A DNA stretch of 64,000 bases from Pseudomonas sp. HOU2 (GTDB lineage: Bacteria > Pseudomonadota > Gammaproteobacteria > Pseudomonadales > Pseudomonadaceae), in contig NZ_CP160398.1 in NCBI RefSeq assembly GCF_040729435.1, positions 5,933,001 to 5,997,000 on the forward strand, given 5' to 3'. The translations under genes were made by a program, and so were the position numbers. Below are positions 10,401-18,288 of this stretch, one piece after another. The notes under the pieces were generated by a model, which ran no database searches, had not been told where the DNA came from, and saw only the letters and a program-made list of their open reading frames with translations. Each line of letters begins with the position of its first letter. Position 1 is the first letter of the stretch.

Positions 10401-10484
10401 GTCCGGCACCTGATCGCCGGGCGATTGAGCGACCTGAGTCCGCTGCTCGACGGCATCCGCGTGCAGAGTCGCGACTTCCACTAA
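7407..10484 (+). CDS. dnaE2: Error-prone DNA polymerase DnaE2
   Basis: A 1025-aa C-family polymerase, the usual DnaE2 length (shorter than the replicative DnaE of about 1160 aa). The PHP domain starts at once ([12 protein letters not shown], then [12 protein letters not shown]). The palm holds the catalytic Asp cluster [15 protein letters not shown] near residues 370-380. A helix-hairpin-helix region and a C-terminal OB fold ([27 protein letters not shown]) complete it. It carries out translesion synthesis with ImuA and ImuB after SOS induction. The ATG at 7407 overlaps the imuB stop. The replicative tau-binding C-terminal extension is absent, as expected. Confidence 0.93.
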   Translation: MSEGYAELHCLSNFSFQRGASSALELFQRAKKHGYQALAITDECTLAGIVRAWQAAKSVELPLIIGSEVRIDNGPKLILLVENLAGYQALCGLITQARRRTQKGQYQVLREDFSEPLPGLFTVWVPDSVDDVEEGRWLKQTFGERLYLAVQLHRGQDDRRRLTALSSLAEQLQIVAVASGDVHMHARGRRALQDTMTAIRHHVPVAEAGLRLHPNGERHLRSLDVLRELYPQALLDASVQLARRCTFELSELRYQYPKELVPEGHTGSSWLRQLTEEGIAWRWPKGPQAKVLKQIDDELKLIAELGYESYFLTVHDVVRFAREQKILCQGRGSAANSAVCFALGITEIDPDRTTLLFERFMSKERNEPPDIDVDFEHERREEVLQYVFRRYGRHRAALTAVVSTYHAAGAVRDVAKALGLPPDQINALAECCGHWSDETPPLARLLEGGFDPDSPLLRRVLSLTGQLIGFPRHLSQHPGGFVISEQPLDTLVPVENAAMAERTIIQWDKDDLDAVGLLKVDILALGMLSAIRRCFDLLRRHRHQDLSLATIPAEDKPTYEMISRADTIGVFQIESRAQMSMLPRLKPAKFYDLVIEVAIVRPGPIQGGMVHPYLRRRNKEEPETYPSPELEVVLKRTLGVPLFQEQVMQIAIVAADYSPGEADQLRRSMAAWKRHGGLEPHKARLAAGMKKNGYSEEFAAQIFEQIKGFGSYGFPESHAASFALLTYASCWLKCHEPAAFACALINSWPMGFYSPDQILQDARRHQLQIRPVDVRASDWDCSLEPISGAQPAIRMGLRMIKGFREDDARRIEAARARGAFADVADLGERAALDSRAQTLLADSGALRGMAGHRHRARWEVAGVQKQLGLFAGLPSQEEADVLLPKPSVGEDLQADYATIGTTLGPHPLALLRGELKARRCRSSQELLDVEHGRPVSIAGLVTGRQRPGTASGVTFVTLEDEFGNVNVVVWRDLAERQRQVLVGSQLLKVDGRWEREGEVRHLIAGRLSDLSPLLDGIRVQSRDFH

Positions 10485-10496
10485 CACCGATCCCCC

Positions 10497-10595
10497 CTGT
10501 AGGAGCTGCCGCAGGCTCGGGCCGCGATCGGACGATCTTTTGACTTTGATTTTAAAAACAAGATCAAAAGATCGCAGCCTTCGGCAGCTCCTACA
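10497..10595. repeat. REP-type inverted repeat pair (family 1)
   Basis: The arms CTGTAGGAGCTGCCGCAGGC and GCCTTCGGCAGCTCCTAC surround a GATCTTTTGAC/TCAAAAGATC core. The element begins 13 bp after the dnaE2 stop and closes the mutagenesis operon. Confidence 0.85.
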
Positions 10596-10746
10596 CGGGG
10601 GGATTTGTGGTGTTCAGATCAGCCAATCTATTGGCGTCAAAAAAATCTGTCGCGAATGATGGCACTTTGTCATAATGCCGCCCCTTTTCCGCTCCCCACT
10701 GCCTTGCCGTGCCGGGACACACCGTTTTTTTCAGAAGGAATGCACA

Positions 10747-11439
10747 GTGAGAATGATCTCCCGGATGTTGGTCTCAGGCGTTGCGATTGCCGTGCTCGGC
10801 ACCCTCGCAAGCTCCCTTGCCGGGTGCGCCACCGAAAGCTCCCGCGCGCTGCCGGTGGCCAAGGTCGAGAGCGCCACGCAAGTCTGGACCGGCGCTCGTG
10901 TGCCGATGGCGGTGGGCAAGTTCGATAACCGCTCCAGCTACATGCGCGGGATCTTCTCCGACGGCGTTGATCGTCTCGGCGGCCAGGCCAAGACCATCCT
11001 GATCACTCACTTGCAGCAGACCAACCGTTTCTCGGTACTGGATCGCGACAACATGGGCGAGATCCAGCAGGAAGCCGCGATCAAGGGCCAGGCCCAGCGC
11101 CTCAAGGGTGCCGATTACGTGGTCACCGGTGACGTCACCGAGTTCGGCCGCAAAGAAACCGGCGACCATCAGCTGTTCGGCATTCTCGGTCGGGGCAAGA
11201 CCCAGGTCGCCTACGCCAAGGTCAACCTGAACATCGTCAACATCAGCACTTCCGAAGTGGTGTATTCGACTCAAGGCGCTGGCGAATACGCCTTGTCCAA
11301 CCGCGAAATCATCGGCTTCGGCGGCACCGCTGCCTACGACTCCACCCTCAACGGCAAAGTCCTCGATCTGGCCATGCGCGAGGCGATCAATCGTCTGGTC
11401 GATGGCATGAACGCCGGTGCCTGGAAACCGGCGAACTGA
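10747..11439 (+). CDS. CsgG-family outer-membrane lipoprotein
   Basis: A 230-aa protein. GTG at 10747 is preferred as start because AAGGA lies 7 nt upstream; an ATG at 10753 is the alternative. The signal sequence ends in the lipobox LAGC, so it should be a lipoprotein. The body matches the CsgG/LpoB-like fold: VPMAVGKFDNRS, LITHLQQTNRFSVLDRDNM, ADYVVTGDVTEFG and a C-terminal LAMREAINRLVDGM. CsgG is the curli secretion pore, but no csgA, csgB, csgE or csgF is near, so a curli role is unlikely. It forms an operon with the DUF4810 and DUF799 genes, a trio seen in other proteobacteria. Confidence 0.85.
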   Translation: MRMISRMLVSGVAIAVLGTLASSLAGCATESSRALPVAKVESATQVWTGARVPMAVGKFDNRSSYMRGIFSDGVDRLGGQAKTILITHLQQTNRFSVLDRDNMGEIQQEAAIKGQAQRLKGADYVVTGDVTEFGRKETGDHQLFGILGRGKTQVAYAKVNLNIVNISTSEVVYSTQGAGEYALSNREIIGFGGTAAYDSTLNGKVLDLAMREAINRLVDGMNAGAWKPAN

Positions 11440-11467
11440 TCGCTATTCATTGCAAGGAGCAACACCC

Positions 11468-11836
11468 ATGAATCTGACTTTGTCGCGGTCGCTGCTGGCC
11501 CTGACGCTGGCCGCCAGCGCTTTGCTGGCCGGTTGCAGCAGCCCGAAAACCCTGTACCAGTGGGAAGACTACCAACCGCAGGTCTACGAATACTTCAAAG
11601 GCGAAGAGCCGAAAGAAGCCCAGGCTGAAGTGCTGGAGCGCGACCTGCAGAAGATCCGTTCCACCGGCAAGGCTGTGCCGCCGGGCTACCACGCGCACCT
11701 GGGTCTGCTGTACCTGAGCATGGGCAAGGACGATCAGATGGTGCAGCAGTTCCGCACCGAGAAAGCGCTGTTCCCCGAGTCCGGGCCGTACATGGATTTT
11801 CTGCTTAAAAACGCCAAGACCGGAGACGCCCAATGA
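11468..11836 (+). CDS. DUF4810 lipoprotein
   Basis: A 122-aa protein, ATG at 11468 with AAGGAG upstream. The signal peptide ends in the lipobox LLAGC. The mature part contains SPKTLYQWEDYQPQVYEYFK and a helical, TPR-like section (VPPGYHAHLGLLYLSMGKDD, then FRTEKALFPESGPYMDFLL), the DUF4810 pattern. It lies 28 bp after the CsgG-like gene and overlaps the DUF799 gene by 4 bp (ATGA), so the three products are probably made together and may form one envelope complex. No enzymatic motif is visible. Confidence 0.85.
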   Translation: MNLTLSRSLLALTLAASALLAGCSSPKTLYQWEDYQPQVYEYFKGEEPKEAQAEVLERDLQKIRSTGKAVPPGYHAHLGLLYLSMGKDDQMVQQFRTEKALFPESGPYMDFLLKNAKTGDAQ

Positions 11837-12492
11837 TCTCGCGCACCCTGAAACTGCTGGCCGCCGGTTTGGCCCTGACCGTACTCGGTGGCTGCGTCGC
11901 GCCGAAAACCGTCGACTATTCGGCGTACAAACAGGCACGGCCGAAGACCATTCTGGTGCTGCCGCCGCTCAATACCTCGCCGGACGTGAAAGCGTCGTAC
12001 AGCCTGTTGTCGCAAGTGACGTTCCCACTGGCCGAGGCCGGCTACTACGTGCTGCCGATCACCCTGGTGGACGAAACCTTCCGCCAGAACGGCCTGACCA
12101 CCCCGGATGACATTCATCAGGCTCCGGCCAACAAGCTCAAGGAAATCTTCGGCGCCGACGCTGCGCTGTACATCACCGTGACCGAGTACGGTACGCGCTA
12201 CATGGTGATCAGCAGCGAAACCGCGGTAACCGCCACCGCCAAACTGGTGGATCTGAAATCCGGCACCACGCTGTGGACCGGTTCGGCGCGGGCGTCGAGC
12301 GAAGAGGGCGGCAACAACAGCGGTGGCGGCCTGATCGGCATGCTGATCACTGCAGCGGTGAAGCAGGTGATCAACAGTTCCACCGACGCCGGATACCCGA
12401 TTGCCGGTGTGGCGAGCAATCGCCTGTTGTCGGCGGGGCAGCACGCCGGCCTGTTGTATGGCCCGCGTTCGCCGAAATACGGTACGGACTAA
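11833..12492 (+). CDS. DUF799 (GNA1162-like) lipoprotein
   Basis: A 219-aa protein with signal peptide and lipobox (LTVLGGC). The mature region begins VAPKTVDYSAYKQARPKTILVLPPLNTSPDV, the family signature, and includes IFGADAALYITVTEYGT and a Gly-rich loop (SEEGGNNSGGGLIGMLITA). It belongs to the DUF799 family, whose Neisseria member GNA1162 is a surface lipoprotein. The role is unknown; structural similarity to assembly lipoproteins makes an outer-membrane transport or assembly job plausible. It is the last gene of the trio, followed by a REP element. Confidence 0.85.
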   Translation: MISRTLKLLAAGLALTVLGGCVAPKTVDYSAYKQARPKTILVLPPLNTSPDVKASYSLLSQVTFPLAEAGYYVLPITLVDETFRQNGLTTPDDIHQAPANKLKEIFGADAALYITVTEYGTRYMVISSETAVTATAKLVDLKSGTTLWTGSARASSEEGGNNSGGGLIGMLITAAVKQVINSSTDAGYPIAGVASNRLLSAGQHAGLLYGPRSPKYGTD

Positions 12493-12512
12493 ACCCTTGA
12501 GGCAGTGATGCC

Positions 12513-12648
12513 TCTGTGGCGAGGGAGCTTGCTCCCGCTGGGATGCGCAGCGGCCCCAAATCCGACAGCGCGATGAGTCTGACTCACCGCGTCGTTTGGG
12601 TTTACGACTGCTGCGCAGCCGAGCGGGAGCAAGCTCCCTCGCCACAGG
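12513..12648. repeat. REP-type inverted repeat pair (family 2, GTGGCGAGGGAGCTTGCTCCC)
   Basis: The arms CTGTGGCGAGGGAGCTTGCT and GCAAGCTCCCTCGCCACAG bracket a centre with further inverted symmetry (CTGCGCAGC). This is a different sequence family from the element at 776. The same family recurs at 23371. It separates the convergent DUF799 and flavin reductase genes. Confidence 0.85.
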
Positions 12649-12663
12649 TTTCGCAATACAGGT

Positions 12664-13326
12664 TTATTTGGGCTCTGGCCAAAACCGTTCGCCACCCCCC
12701 GGCGCCTCCGTCCACGCTTGCAACGAGCGGGTCGGCAAATCGAAGTAATCCCGGGTCCGTGCATAACCATGGCCGCCCATGCGCCCGATCGCATCCAGGC
12801 CCAATTGATCGATGTACAGCGTCTTTGGATCGATCAACTCGTCGCGCACATGCGCCATCAATACCTCGCCAAAAATGATCTCCCGCGACTGACCGATGTT
12901 CAGCGCCATCATCCGTCGACACTCCAGCGCCACCGGTGCCTCGCCGATGCGCGGGCATTTGACTGTGGTGCCAGGGATTGCCGTCAGGCCGGCGGCGGTG
13001 AGTTCATCAAAGCCCGGAGCGAACGGCACGGCGCAGACGTTCATCGCTTCCACCAGCGCATCGCTGACGATGTTCACCGTGAATTCCTGATTGAGCTGGA
13101 TATTGCGCGTGGTGTCCTTGGGGCTTTGGTCGCCGTAGTTTTCCACGCCGAGGGCAAGGATCGGCGGGTCGGCGGACAGCGCGTTGAAGAAGCTGAACGG
13201 TGCGGCATTGACCCGGCCCTCACCGTCGATGGTGGTGACCAGGGCAATCGGGCGTGGCACCACGCTGCCGATCAGGATCTTGTATTTTTCCCGGGGGCTG
13301 AGCTGGCTGAAGTCGAAGCTGTGCAT
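12664..13326 (-). CDS. Flavin reductase-like FMN-binding protein
   Basis: A 220-aa protein of the flavin reductase/DIM6-NTAB family. The typical opening is present: SPREKYKILIGSVVPRPIALV at residues 10-30, then NAAPFSFFNALS at 40-51, which forms the FMN pocket, and DTTRNI near 71. Members bind FMN and either supply reduced flavin to a monooxygenase or act as small FMN oxidoreductases. No partner monooxygenase is visible here. It is the last gene of the minus-strand catabolic cluster, 11 bp after the amidohydrolase gene, so it probably acts on the same substrate pathway. Confidence 0.85.
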   Translation of the reverse strand: MHSFDFSQLSPREKYKILIGSVVPRPIALVTTIDGEGRVNAAPFSFFNALSADPPILALGVENYGDQSPKDTTRNIQLNQEFTVNIVSDALVEAMNVCAVPFAPGFDELTAAGLTAIPGTTVKCPRIGEAPVALECRRMMALNIGQSREIIFGEVLMAHVRDELIDPKTLYIDQLGLDAIGRMGGHGYARTRDYFDLPTRSLQAWTEAPGGGERFWPEPK

Positions 13327-13337
13327 GGCAGATATCT

Positions 13338-14825
13338 CTAAACAAGTGGATCAATTGCGCTCAACGGCGCTTCGGCGCTGTAGTCGTCAGCGAACGGGAT
13401 GGCCGGCTGGAACAGGGTCTTCCAGTCCGGGCGGGCAAAGGCCCGCTCGCTGTGGCTGCGCATGAGTTTTTCGTATTGGCGCTGGGCCTGACGTTGCAGG
13501 GCGGGGTAGTCGACGCCGTTGACCTGACCGTCGTGCATCACGCAGCGACCGTCGATGTAACTGGCGATGCAATCGTCGCCGCGTCCGGCCAGCAGCAGGT
13601 TTTTCAAGGGATCGAACAGCGGCCCCAGATGCAGGCCGCGCAGGCTGAACACGGTGATGTCCGCCTTGGCGCCGGGGGCCAGACGTCCGAGGTCATCGCG
13701 GCCCAATGCCCTGGCGCCGCCAAGGGTGGCGGCGTTGTACAGATCGAGGCTGCTGGTCAGCGAAGCGTCACCTTCCATCAGCCGGGCGATGTTCAAACCG
13801 TGGCGCATGTTGTCCAGCAAGTCCGCCGGCCAGGTGTCGGTGCCGAGGGCGAAGTTGATGCCCTTGGCCCGATAACGCCCGAACGAGTTCAGCGCCTCGC
13901 CATCCCGGGCGAACACCAACGGGCAATGCACCAGGCTGGCGCCACCGTCGATCACCCGTTGCAGATCGTCGTCACCACGGGTGTAGATGCCGTGGGGCAA
14001 CAGGCTGCGCGGCGTCAGCAAGTCCAGCTGCTGCAGCCAGCCCAGTGGTGAAACGCCGCGCAACTGTTCGACCATCGCCACTTCGCTCTGCGCCTGGCAG
14101 CAATGCAGGCGCATTGGCGCATGCAGCTCGCGACTCAACGCCGAGGTGCGTTGCAGCAGCGCCGGGGTGCAGGTCTGGATGCGATCGGGCAACAGCGCGC
14201 CGCGAATCAAGCCGTTGTGGGCACCGTCGAAATCCTTGAAGAAGCGTTCAGCCGCCGCAAGCCCGGCCAGACCTCGTTCTTCATCCCAGTGATGGGCGAG
14301 TGTGCCGTCGGCGCACCAGTAGCTCATGCCGCTCATGTAGCAAGGCCCGAGGTAGGTACGCAGGCCGAGTGCGCCGGCAACGCCTGCGATGGCGGCAAAT
14401 TCGGCGTAGGTCTCGGCCCACTCGCGGTAGTACATCGAGGTGATCGGCATCGCCGTGGTGATGCCGTTGCGGATCAACTGAGTGAAGGCGTAGCGGTATT
14501 TGAAGATTTCTTCTTCGGGGCTGTAGGTCTCACGCGAGCCAGCAGCCAGATACTCGGCGGACCACATGCGGCCCATGCTGCGCTCGTCGCCGTTGTCGAG
14601 GGTCAGCACGGTGGAGTCCAGATCCCCCAACGCGTCCAGATCGATGAAGCCGGGGCCGATCAGCGCATTGCCGTAGTCGATCCACTGATCCACCGGCCCC
14701 TGATAGCCGCGCCCGACGAATTCGATCCGCGAGCCGGCGAACACCACTTCGCCGTCACGCCACAGCACGTGCTGCCTACCGTCGAAGCCGACCACGCAAC
14801 TGGCGCGCAAGCCGATGCGTTTCAC
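13338..14825 (-). CDS. Amidohydrolase-family protein lacking the HxH metal ligands
   Basis: A 495-aa protein related to the TrzN/AtzA/SsnA branch. The composite N-terminal sandwich, the barrel (RLHCCQAQSEVAMVEQL, SLLPHGIYT, FALGTDTWPAD) and the C-terminal GRDDLGRLAPGAKADITVFSL are all recognisable. The first-strand motif, normally PGFID-x-H-x-H, reads PGFIDLDALGDLDS: the two His become Asp64 and Leu66. The later His and Asp positions are kept. It may be inactive, use an altered metal site, or work with the adjacent CodA-like enzyme, with which it overlaps by 4 bp. The unusual ligands and the tight coupling suggest a specialised role. Confidence 0.8.
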   Translation of the reverse strand: MKRIGLRASCVVGFDGRQHVLWRDGEVVFAGSRIEFVGRGYQGPVDQWIDYGNALIGPGFIDLDALGDLDSTVLTLDNGDERSMGRMWSAEYLAAGSRETYSPEEEIFKYRYAFTQLIRNGITTAMPITSMYYREWAETYAEFAAIAGVAGALGLRTYLGPCYMSGMSYWCADGTLAHHWDEERGLAGLAAAERFFKDFDGAHNGLIRGALLPDRIQTCTPALLQRTSALSRELHAPMRLHCCQAQSEVAMVEQLRGVSPLGWLQQLDLLTPRSLLPHGIYTRGDDDLQRVIDGGASLVHCPLVFARDGEALNSFGRYRAKGINFALGTDTWPADLLDNMRHGLNIARLMEGDASLTSSLDLYNAATLGGARALGRDDLGRLAPGAKADITVFSLRGLHLGPLFDPLKNLLLAGRGDDCIASYIDGRCVMHDGQVNGVDYPALQRQAQRQYEKLMRSHSERAFARPDWKTLFQPAIPFADDYSAEAPLSAIDPLV

Positions 14826-16018
14826 AGGCGACTGTCCAGCAGACGACCACCGCTGGCGATCAACACACCGCCGCGATAAACCTGACGCACCGGCCGCGCC
14901 ACCACGGCCTCGCCAAGGGTCTCGACCGGCAACAGCAGAAAGTCTGCTGGTCGCCCCAGGTCGAAGCCGTAATCGTTGATCCCCAGCGCAACAGCGCCAT
15001 TGACCGTGGCCGCTTCGAACGCCGCCGCCAGTTCATCGTCCTTGGCCAGATCGAAACGAAACGCCAGCAGCATTGCCCGCTCGAGCATGTCACCGTTGCC
15101 CATTGGCGACCACGCATCACGAATGCCGTCGGAGCCGAGACACACGTTGACGCCGGCTTCGCGTAACGCCAGAAACGGTGGCACGGCGGTGTCGGCCGGC
15201 GCCGAACTCATCAGCGAAATGCCCAGAGTCGCAAGGCGTTCCGCCACCGGTTTGACCTGGCTCCACGGCAGCATGCCCAGGCAGTAGGCGTGGCTGATCA
15301 TCACCCGGTGCTGCAGGTTGAATCGCTCGGTGTATTCGGCGATTCGCGCGATTTGCCACAGGCCCAGTTCACCTTTGTCGTGCAGGTGAATGTCGACGCC
15401 ACGGCCGAACTCGGCGGCCAGTCTGAACACGAAATCCAGCTGCGCAATCGGGTCGTTGTCGATGCCGCAGGGGTCGAGGCCGCCGACGTTTTCCACGCCC
15501 AGGGCCATGGCTTCGCGCATCAGTTCGGCGGTGCCGGGGCGGCTGATCAGCCCGGTCTGCGGGAACACCACCAGTTGCAGGTCGATCAGGTCCTTGTAGC
15601 GTTCGCGTAGATGCAGCATGGCTTCGACGTGGCGCAGGCCGAATTCGGGGTCGATGTCGACGTGACAGCGCATCGTCAGCGAGCCGCGGGCGATGCAGTT
15701 TTCCAGCAGGGCACCGGCGCGTTCGGCAATCGGTGCCTGGACTTCGCGCAGCACGCGGCGTTCGTTGCTGATGTAGTCCTTGAGCGTCGGGCCGGCGCTG
15801 TTCGGGCGCCATGGCTGGCCGTAGAGGGTCTTGTCGAGGTGGACGTGGCTTTCCACCAGTGGTGCGGTGAGCAACTGGTTCTGACCATTGATGTCGGTGG
15901 CGGCCAACGGGCTGTTCGAGGCCGGACGGCGTTGGGCGAACCGGCCGTTTTCGATCAGCAGGTCTTCGGCGGGGGCGCCGTAGGGGCGGATGTTTCTGAG
16001 CCATTGTGGCTGGGTCAT
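14822..16018 (-). CDS. CodA-like cytosine deaminase/amidohydrolase
   Basis: A 398-aa protein. The metal motif is intact: VESHVHLDKT gives His58 and His60. Further family motifs are VDIHLHDKGELG, RVMISHAYCLGML and CLGSDGIRDAWSPMGNGDML, the last resembling the CodA stretch around its catalytic Asp. Such enzymes deaminate cytosine, isoguanine-like compounds or ring amides such as N-isopropylammelide. The true substrate is unknown, and the presence of a polyamine-type transporter rather than a CodB permease argues against plain cytosine. The Shine-Dalgarno (GAGGT) lies inside the first unit of the repeat array just upstream. Confidence 0.82.
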   Translation of the reverse strand: MTQPQWLRNIRPYGAPAEDLLIENGRFAQRRPASNSPLAATDINGQNQLLTAPLVESHVHLDKTLYGQPWRPNSAGPTLKDYISNERRVLREVQAPIAERAGALLENCIARGSLTMRCHVDIDPEFGLRHVEAMLHLRERYKDLIDLQLVVFPQTGLISRPGTAELMREAMALGVENVGGLDPCGIDNDPIAQLDFVFRLAAEFGRGVDIHLHDKGELGLWQIARIAEYTERFNLQHRVMISHAYCLGMLPWSQVKPVAERLATLGISLMSSAPADTAVPPFLALREAGVNVCLGSDGIRDAWSPMGNGDMLERAMLLAFRFDLAKDDELAAAFEAATVNGAVALGINDYGFDLGRPADFLLLPVETLGEAVVARPVRQVYRGGVLIASGGRLLDSRL

Positions 16019-16024
16019 TGGTTT

Positions 16025-16405
16025 ACCTCGGTTTCAGTGGTGTCTGTGCGGGCCTCTTCGCTGGCAAGCCAGCTCCCACAGGTTCAAGGGAGTGCTCAAT
16101 TTCTGTGAACGACACAGGTTCTTGTGGGAGCTGGCTTGCCAGCGATGGCTGCACCTCGGTTTCAGTGGTGTCTGTGCGGGCCTCTTCGCTGGCAAGCCAG
16201 CTCCCACAGGTTCAAGGGAGTGCTCAATTTCTGTGAACGACACAGGTTCTTGTGGGAGCTGGCTTGCCAGCGATGGCTGCACCTCGGTTTCAGTGGTGTC
16301 TGTGCGGGCCTCTTCGCTGGCAAGCCAGCTCCCACAGGTTCAAGGGTGTGCTCAATTTCTGTGAACGACACAGGTCCTTGTGGGAGCTGGCTTGCCAGCG
16401 AAGGC
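16025..16405. repeat. Tandem array, three copies of a 128-bp unit built from family-3 REP hairpins
   Basis: The unit starts at 16025, 16153 and 16281, each time with ACCTCGGTTTCAGTGGTGTC. Inside each unit is a GCTGGCAAGCCAGCTCCCAC arm and, about 50 bp on, the complementary GTGGGAGCTGGCTTGCCAGC. Copies are nearly identical. The array fills the 413-bp gap between the binding-protein gene and the CodA-like gene of one operon, and its first unit carries the latter's ribosome-binding site. Apparent repetitive reading frames here are not genes. Confidence 0.92.
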
Positions 16406-16431
16406 CGCGCTGCGGTCTCAAGCGAAATAAG

Positions 16432-17484
16432 TCAGCCCTTGAGCTTCGACCAGATCCGGTCCTGCAGCTCGCGCGACTTGTTGCTGCATTCCTTTTCCGG
16501 GCGCAGGCGCGAGGCGTATTCCTCGGGCATGTTGATGGCGTCCATGACCTTCCACTTCGGGTCGAGCAACTGGTCGCTCTGAATGCCGTTGGCGTAGGCG
16601 ATAGCGTTGGACACGGCGGCAGCGTTTTCCGGTTTCATCATCCAGTCGATGAAGATCTTCGCGTTGCCCGGGTGCGGCGCGCTTTTCGGCACGGCGAAGT
16701 TGTCCTGAAACATCGCCACGCCTTCACGCGGATAGACGTACTTGATGGTGTTCTTCTGCAAGGTCGCGCGGGCAGTGGAGCCGTTCCAGTTCTGCATCAT
16801 GATCACCTCGCCCGAGGCCATGCGGTCGACGGTGTTGTCGGAGCTGTACATCTTCAGGAACGGTTTCTGCTTTTGCAGCAGTTCGAGGATGCGCTTGGCG
16901 TCCTGCGGGTTTTCCGTGCACTCGTCGACGTTCAGGTAATGACTGGCGGCGTTGATCACGCTGCTGGAGGTATCGAGGGCGGCGAGCTGGCCTTGCAGTT
17001 CCTTGCGCGGTTCGAAGAACTCTTTCCACGAATCATCCAGTTTGCCGCCGGGCACCCGCGCACTGTCGTAGGAGAAACCGGTGGTGCCCCACAGATACGG
17101 CGCCGAGAACTTGCGACCCGGGTCGAAGCTCGGATCGCGGAACGGGCCTTTGACGTACTGGAAATTGCTCAGGGTCGGCGTGTCGATTTCCAGCAACAGA
17201 TCCTGCTTGATCAGGGTTTGCATGATCGACTGCGACGGCACGATCACGTCATACGCAGCGCCGCCGGCCTGCAACTTGGCGAGCAGGGTTTCGTTGCTGT
17301 CGTAGCCGTCCATGGTGACCTTGATCCCGGTCTCCTTTTCGAACTTGGCCAGCAGATCCACCGGGTAATAATCGGTCCAGTTATAGAAAAACAATTCCTT
17401 GGGTTCAGCGGCGTGGGCGCCGAACGCGGCGAAACAACTCAGGGCCAGACCGGATACGGCCAGACGCAGGCTTTTGACTTTCAT
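16432..17484 (-). CDS. PotD/PotF-like periplasmic substrate-binding protein
   Basis: A 350-aa protein with a signal peptide ending FAAFGAHAAEP. The mature protein opens ELFFYNWTDYYPVDLLAKFEKE, typical of spermidine/putrescine-binding proteins, followed by YDVIVPSQSIMQTL and a late FIDWMMKPENAAAVSNAIAYANG. It would deliver a small cationic or amine-type solute to the two permeases next door. PotD-type relatives also bind other amines, opines or heterocycles, so the exact ligand is open. It is the fourth gene of the potABCD-like order; the catabolic genes follow after the repeat array. Confidence 0.88.
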   Translation of the reverse strand: MKVKSLRLAVSGLALSCFAAFGAHAAEPKELFFYNWTDYYPVDLLAKFEKETGIKVTMDGYDSNETLLAKLQAGGAAYDVIVPSQSIMQTLIKQDLLLEIDTPTLSNFQYVKGPFRDPSFDPGRKFSAPYLWGTTGFSYDSARVPGGKLDDSWKEFFEPRKELQGQLAALDTSSSVINAASHYLNVDECTENPQDAKRILELLQKQKPFLKMYSSDNTVDRMASGEVIMMQNWNGSTARATLQKNTIKYVYPREGVAMFQDNFAVPKSAPHPGNAKIFIDWMMKPENAAAVSNAIAYANGIQSDQLLDPKWKVMDAINMPEEYASRLRPEKECSNKSRELQDRIWSKLKG

Positions 17485-17499
17485 GAGAGCGCTCCAGGT

Positions 17500-18288
17500 T
17501 TATGGTTGTTTGCCGCGTTGCCCCAGCCAGAAGGCCAGCACCACGAGGACGATGGAAATCACCAGCATCAGGGTCGAGATCGCGTTGATCTCGGGCGTTA
17601 CCCCGGCCTTGATCGCCGAAAAGATGTACACCGGCAACGTGGTCGAACCGGGCCCGGCGACGAAGAAGGTCATGATGAAATCGTCGAGGCTGACCACGAA
17701 CGCCAGCACCGAACCGGACAACACCGCCGGCCACAGCAGCGGCAAGGTCACGCGGCGGAACACCTGCCACGGATTGGCGTATAGATCGTTGGCCGCCTCC
17801 AGCAGGCTCTTGTCCAGATCGTTGAGGCGGGCACGGATCGGCAGGTAAGCGAAGGGAATGCAGAAGCCGATGTGCGCGACGATCACCGTCAGCAACCCGA
17901 GCTTGATCCCCAGCGCCATGAACAGCAGCAAGGTCGCTACGGCGGTGACGATCTCCGGCAGGATCAGCGGCAGGTTGATCCCGCCTTCGACCATTTTCTG
18001 CCCGTAGAACGGTCGGTAGGTCGCCAGTGCCGCGAGCAGGGCAATCGCCGTGGCGCACACGGTGGCGAGGGTGGCGACAATGATCGAATTCAGCGCTGCG
18101 GTCTGGATCGACGGGTTGGCCAGAATCCGTCCGTACCAGGCGAAGGAGAACTCGGTCCACACCGTCGCCGAGCGGTTGGCGTTGAAGCTGTAGACGATCA
18201 ACACCAGGATCGGCAGGTACAGATAGGCGAGGATCAGCAGGCTGATTTCCCGGGTCGCCGGGAGTTTTTTCAGGTGCAGAGAGATCAT
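17500..18288 (-). CDS. PotC-like ABC transporter permease
   Basis: A 262-aa inner-membrane protein with about six hydrophobic helices. It has the EAA-loop motif typical of importers (LLEAANDLYANPWQVFRRVTLP), and its N-terminus, including ILAYLYLPILVLIVYSFN, is PotC-like. Its start overlaps the stop of the PotB-like gene (ATGA) and the binding-protein gene follows 15 bp later. It pairs with the upstream permease to form the membrane channel. Confidence 0.88.
   Translation of the reverse strand: MISLHLKKLPATREISLLILAYLYLPILVLIVYSFNANRSATVWTEFSFAWYGRILANPSIQTAALNSIIVATLATVCATAIALLAALATYRPFYGQKMVEGGINLPLILPEIVTAVATLLLFMALGIKLGLLTVIVAHIGFCIPFAYLPIRARLNDLDKSLLEAANDLYANPWQVFRRVTLPLLWPAVLSGSVLAFVVSLDDFIMTFFVAGPGSTTLPVYIFSAIKAGVTPEINAISTLMLVISIVLVVLAFWLGQRGKQP

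Noticed and set aside
10747..11439. Curli secretion system
   Set aside because: Only the CsgG-like gene is present; no subunit or accessory curli genes.
16006..16582. Repetitive reading frames on both strands of about 70-150 codons
   Set aside because: They are produced by the 128-bp REP array; the peptides are repeats of hairpin sequence, with no ribosome site or known domain.
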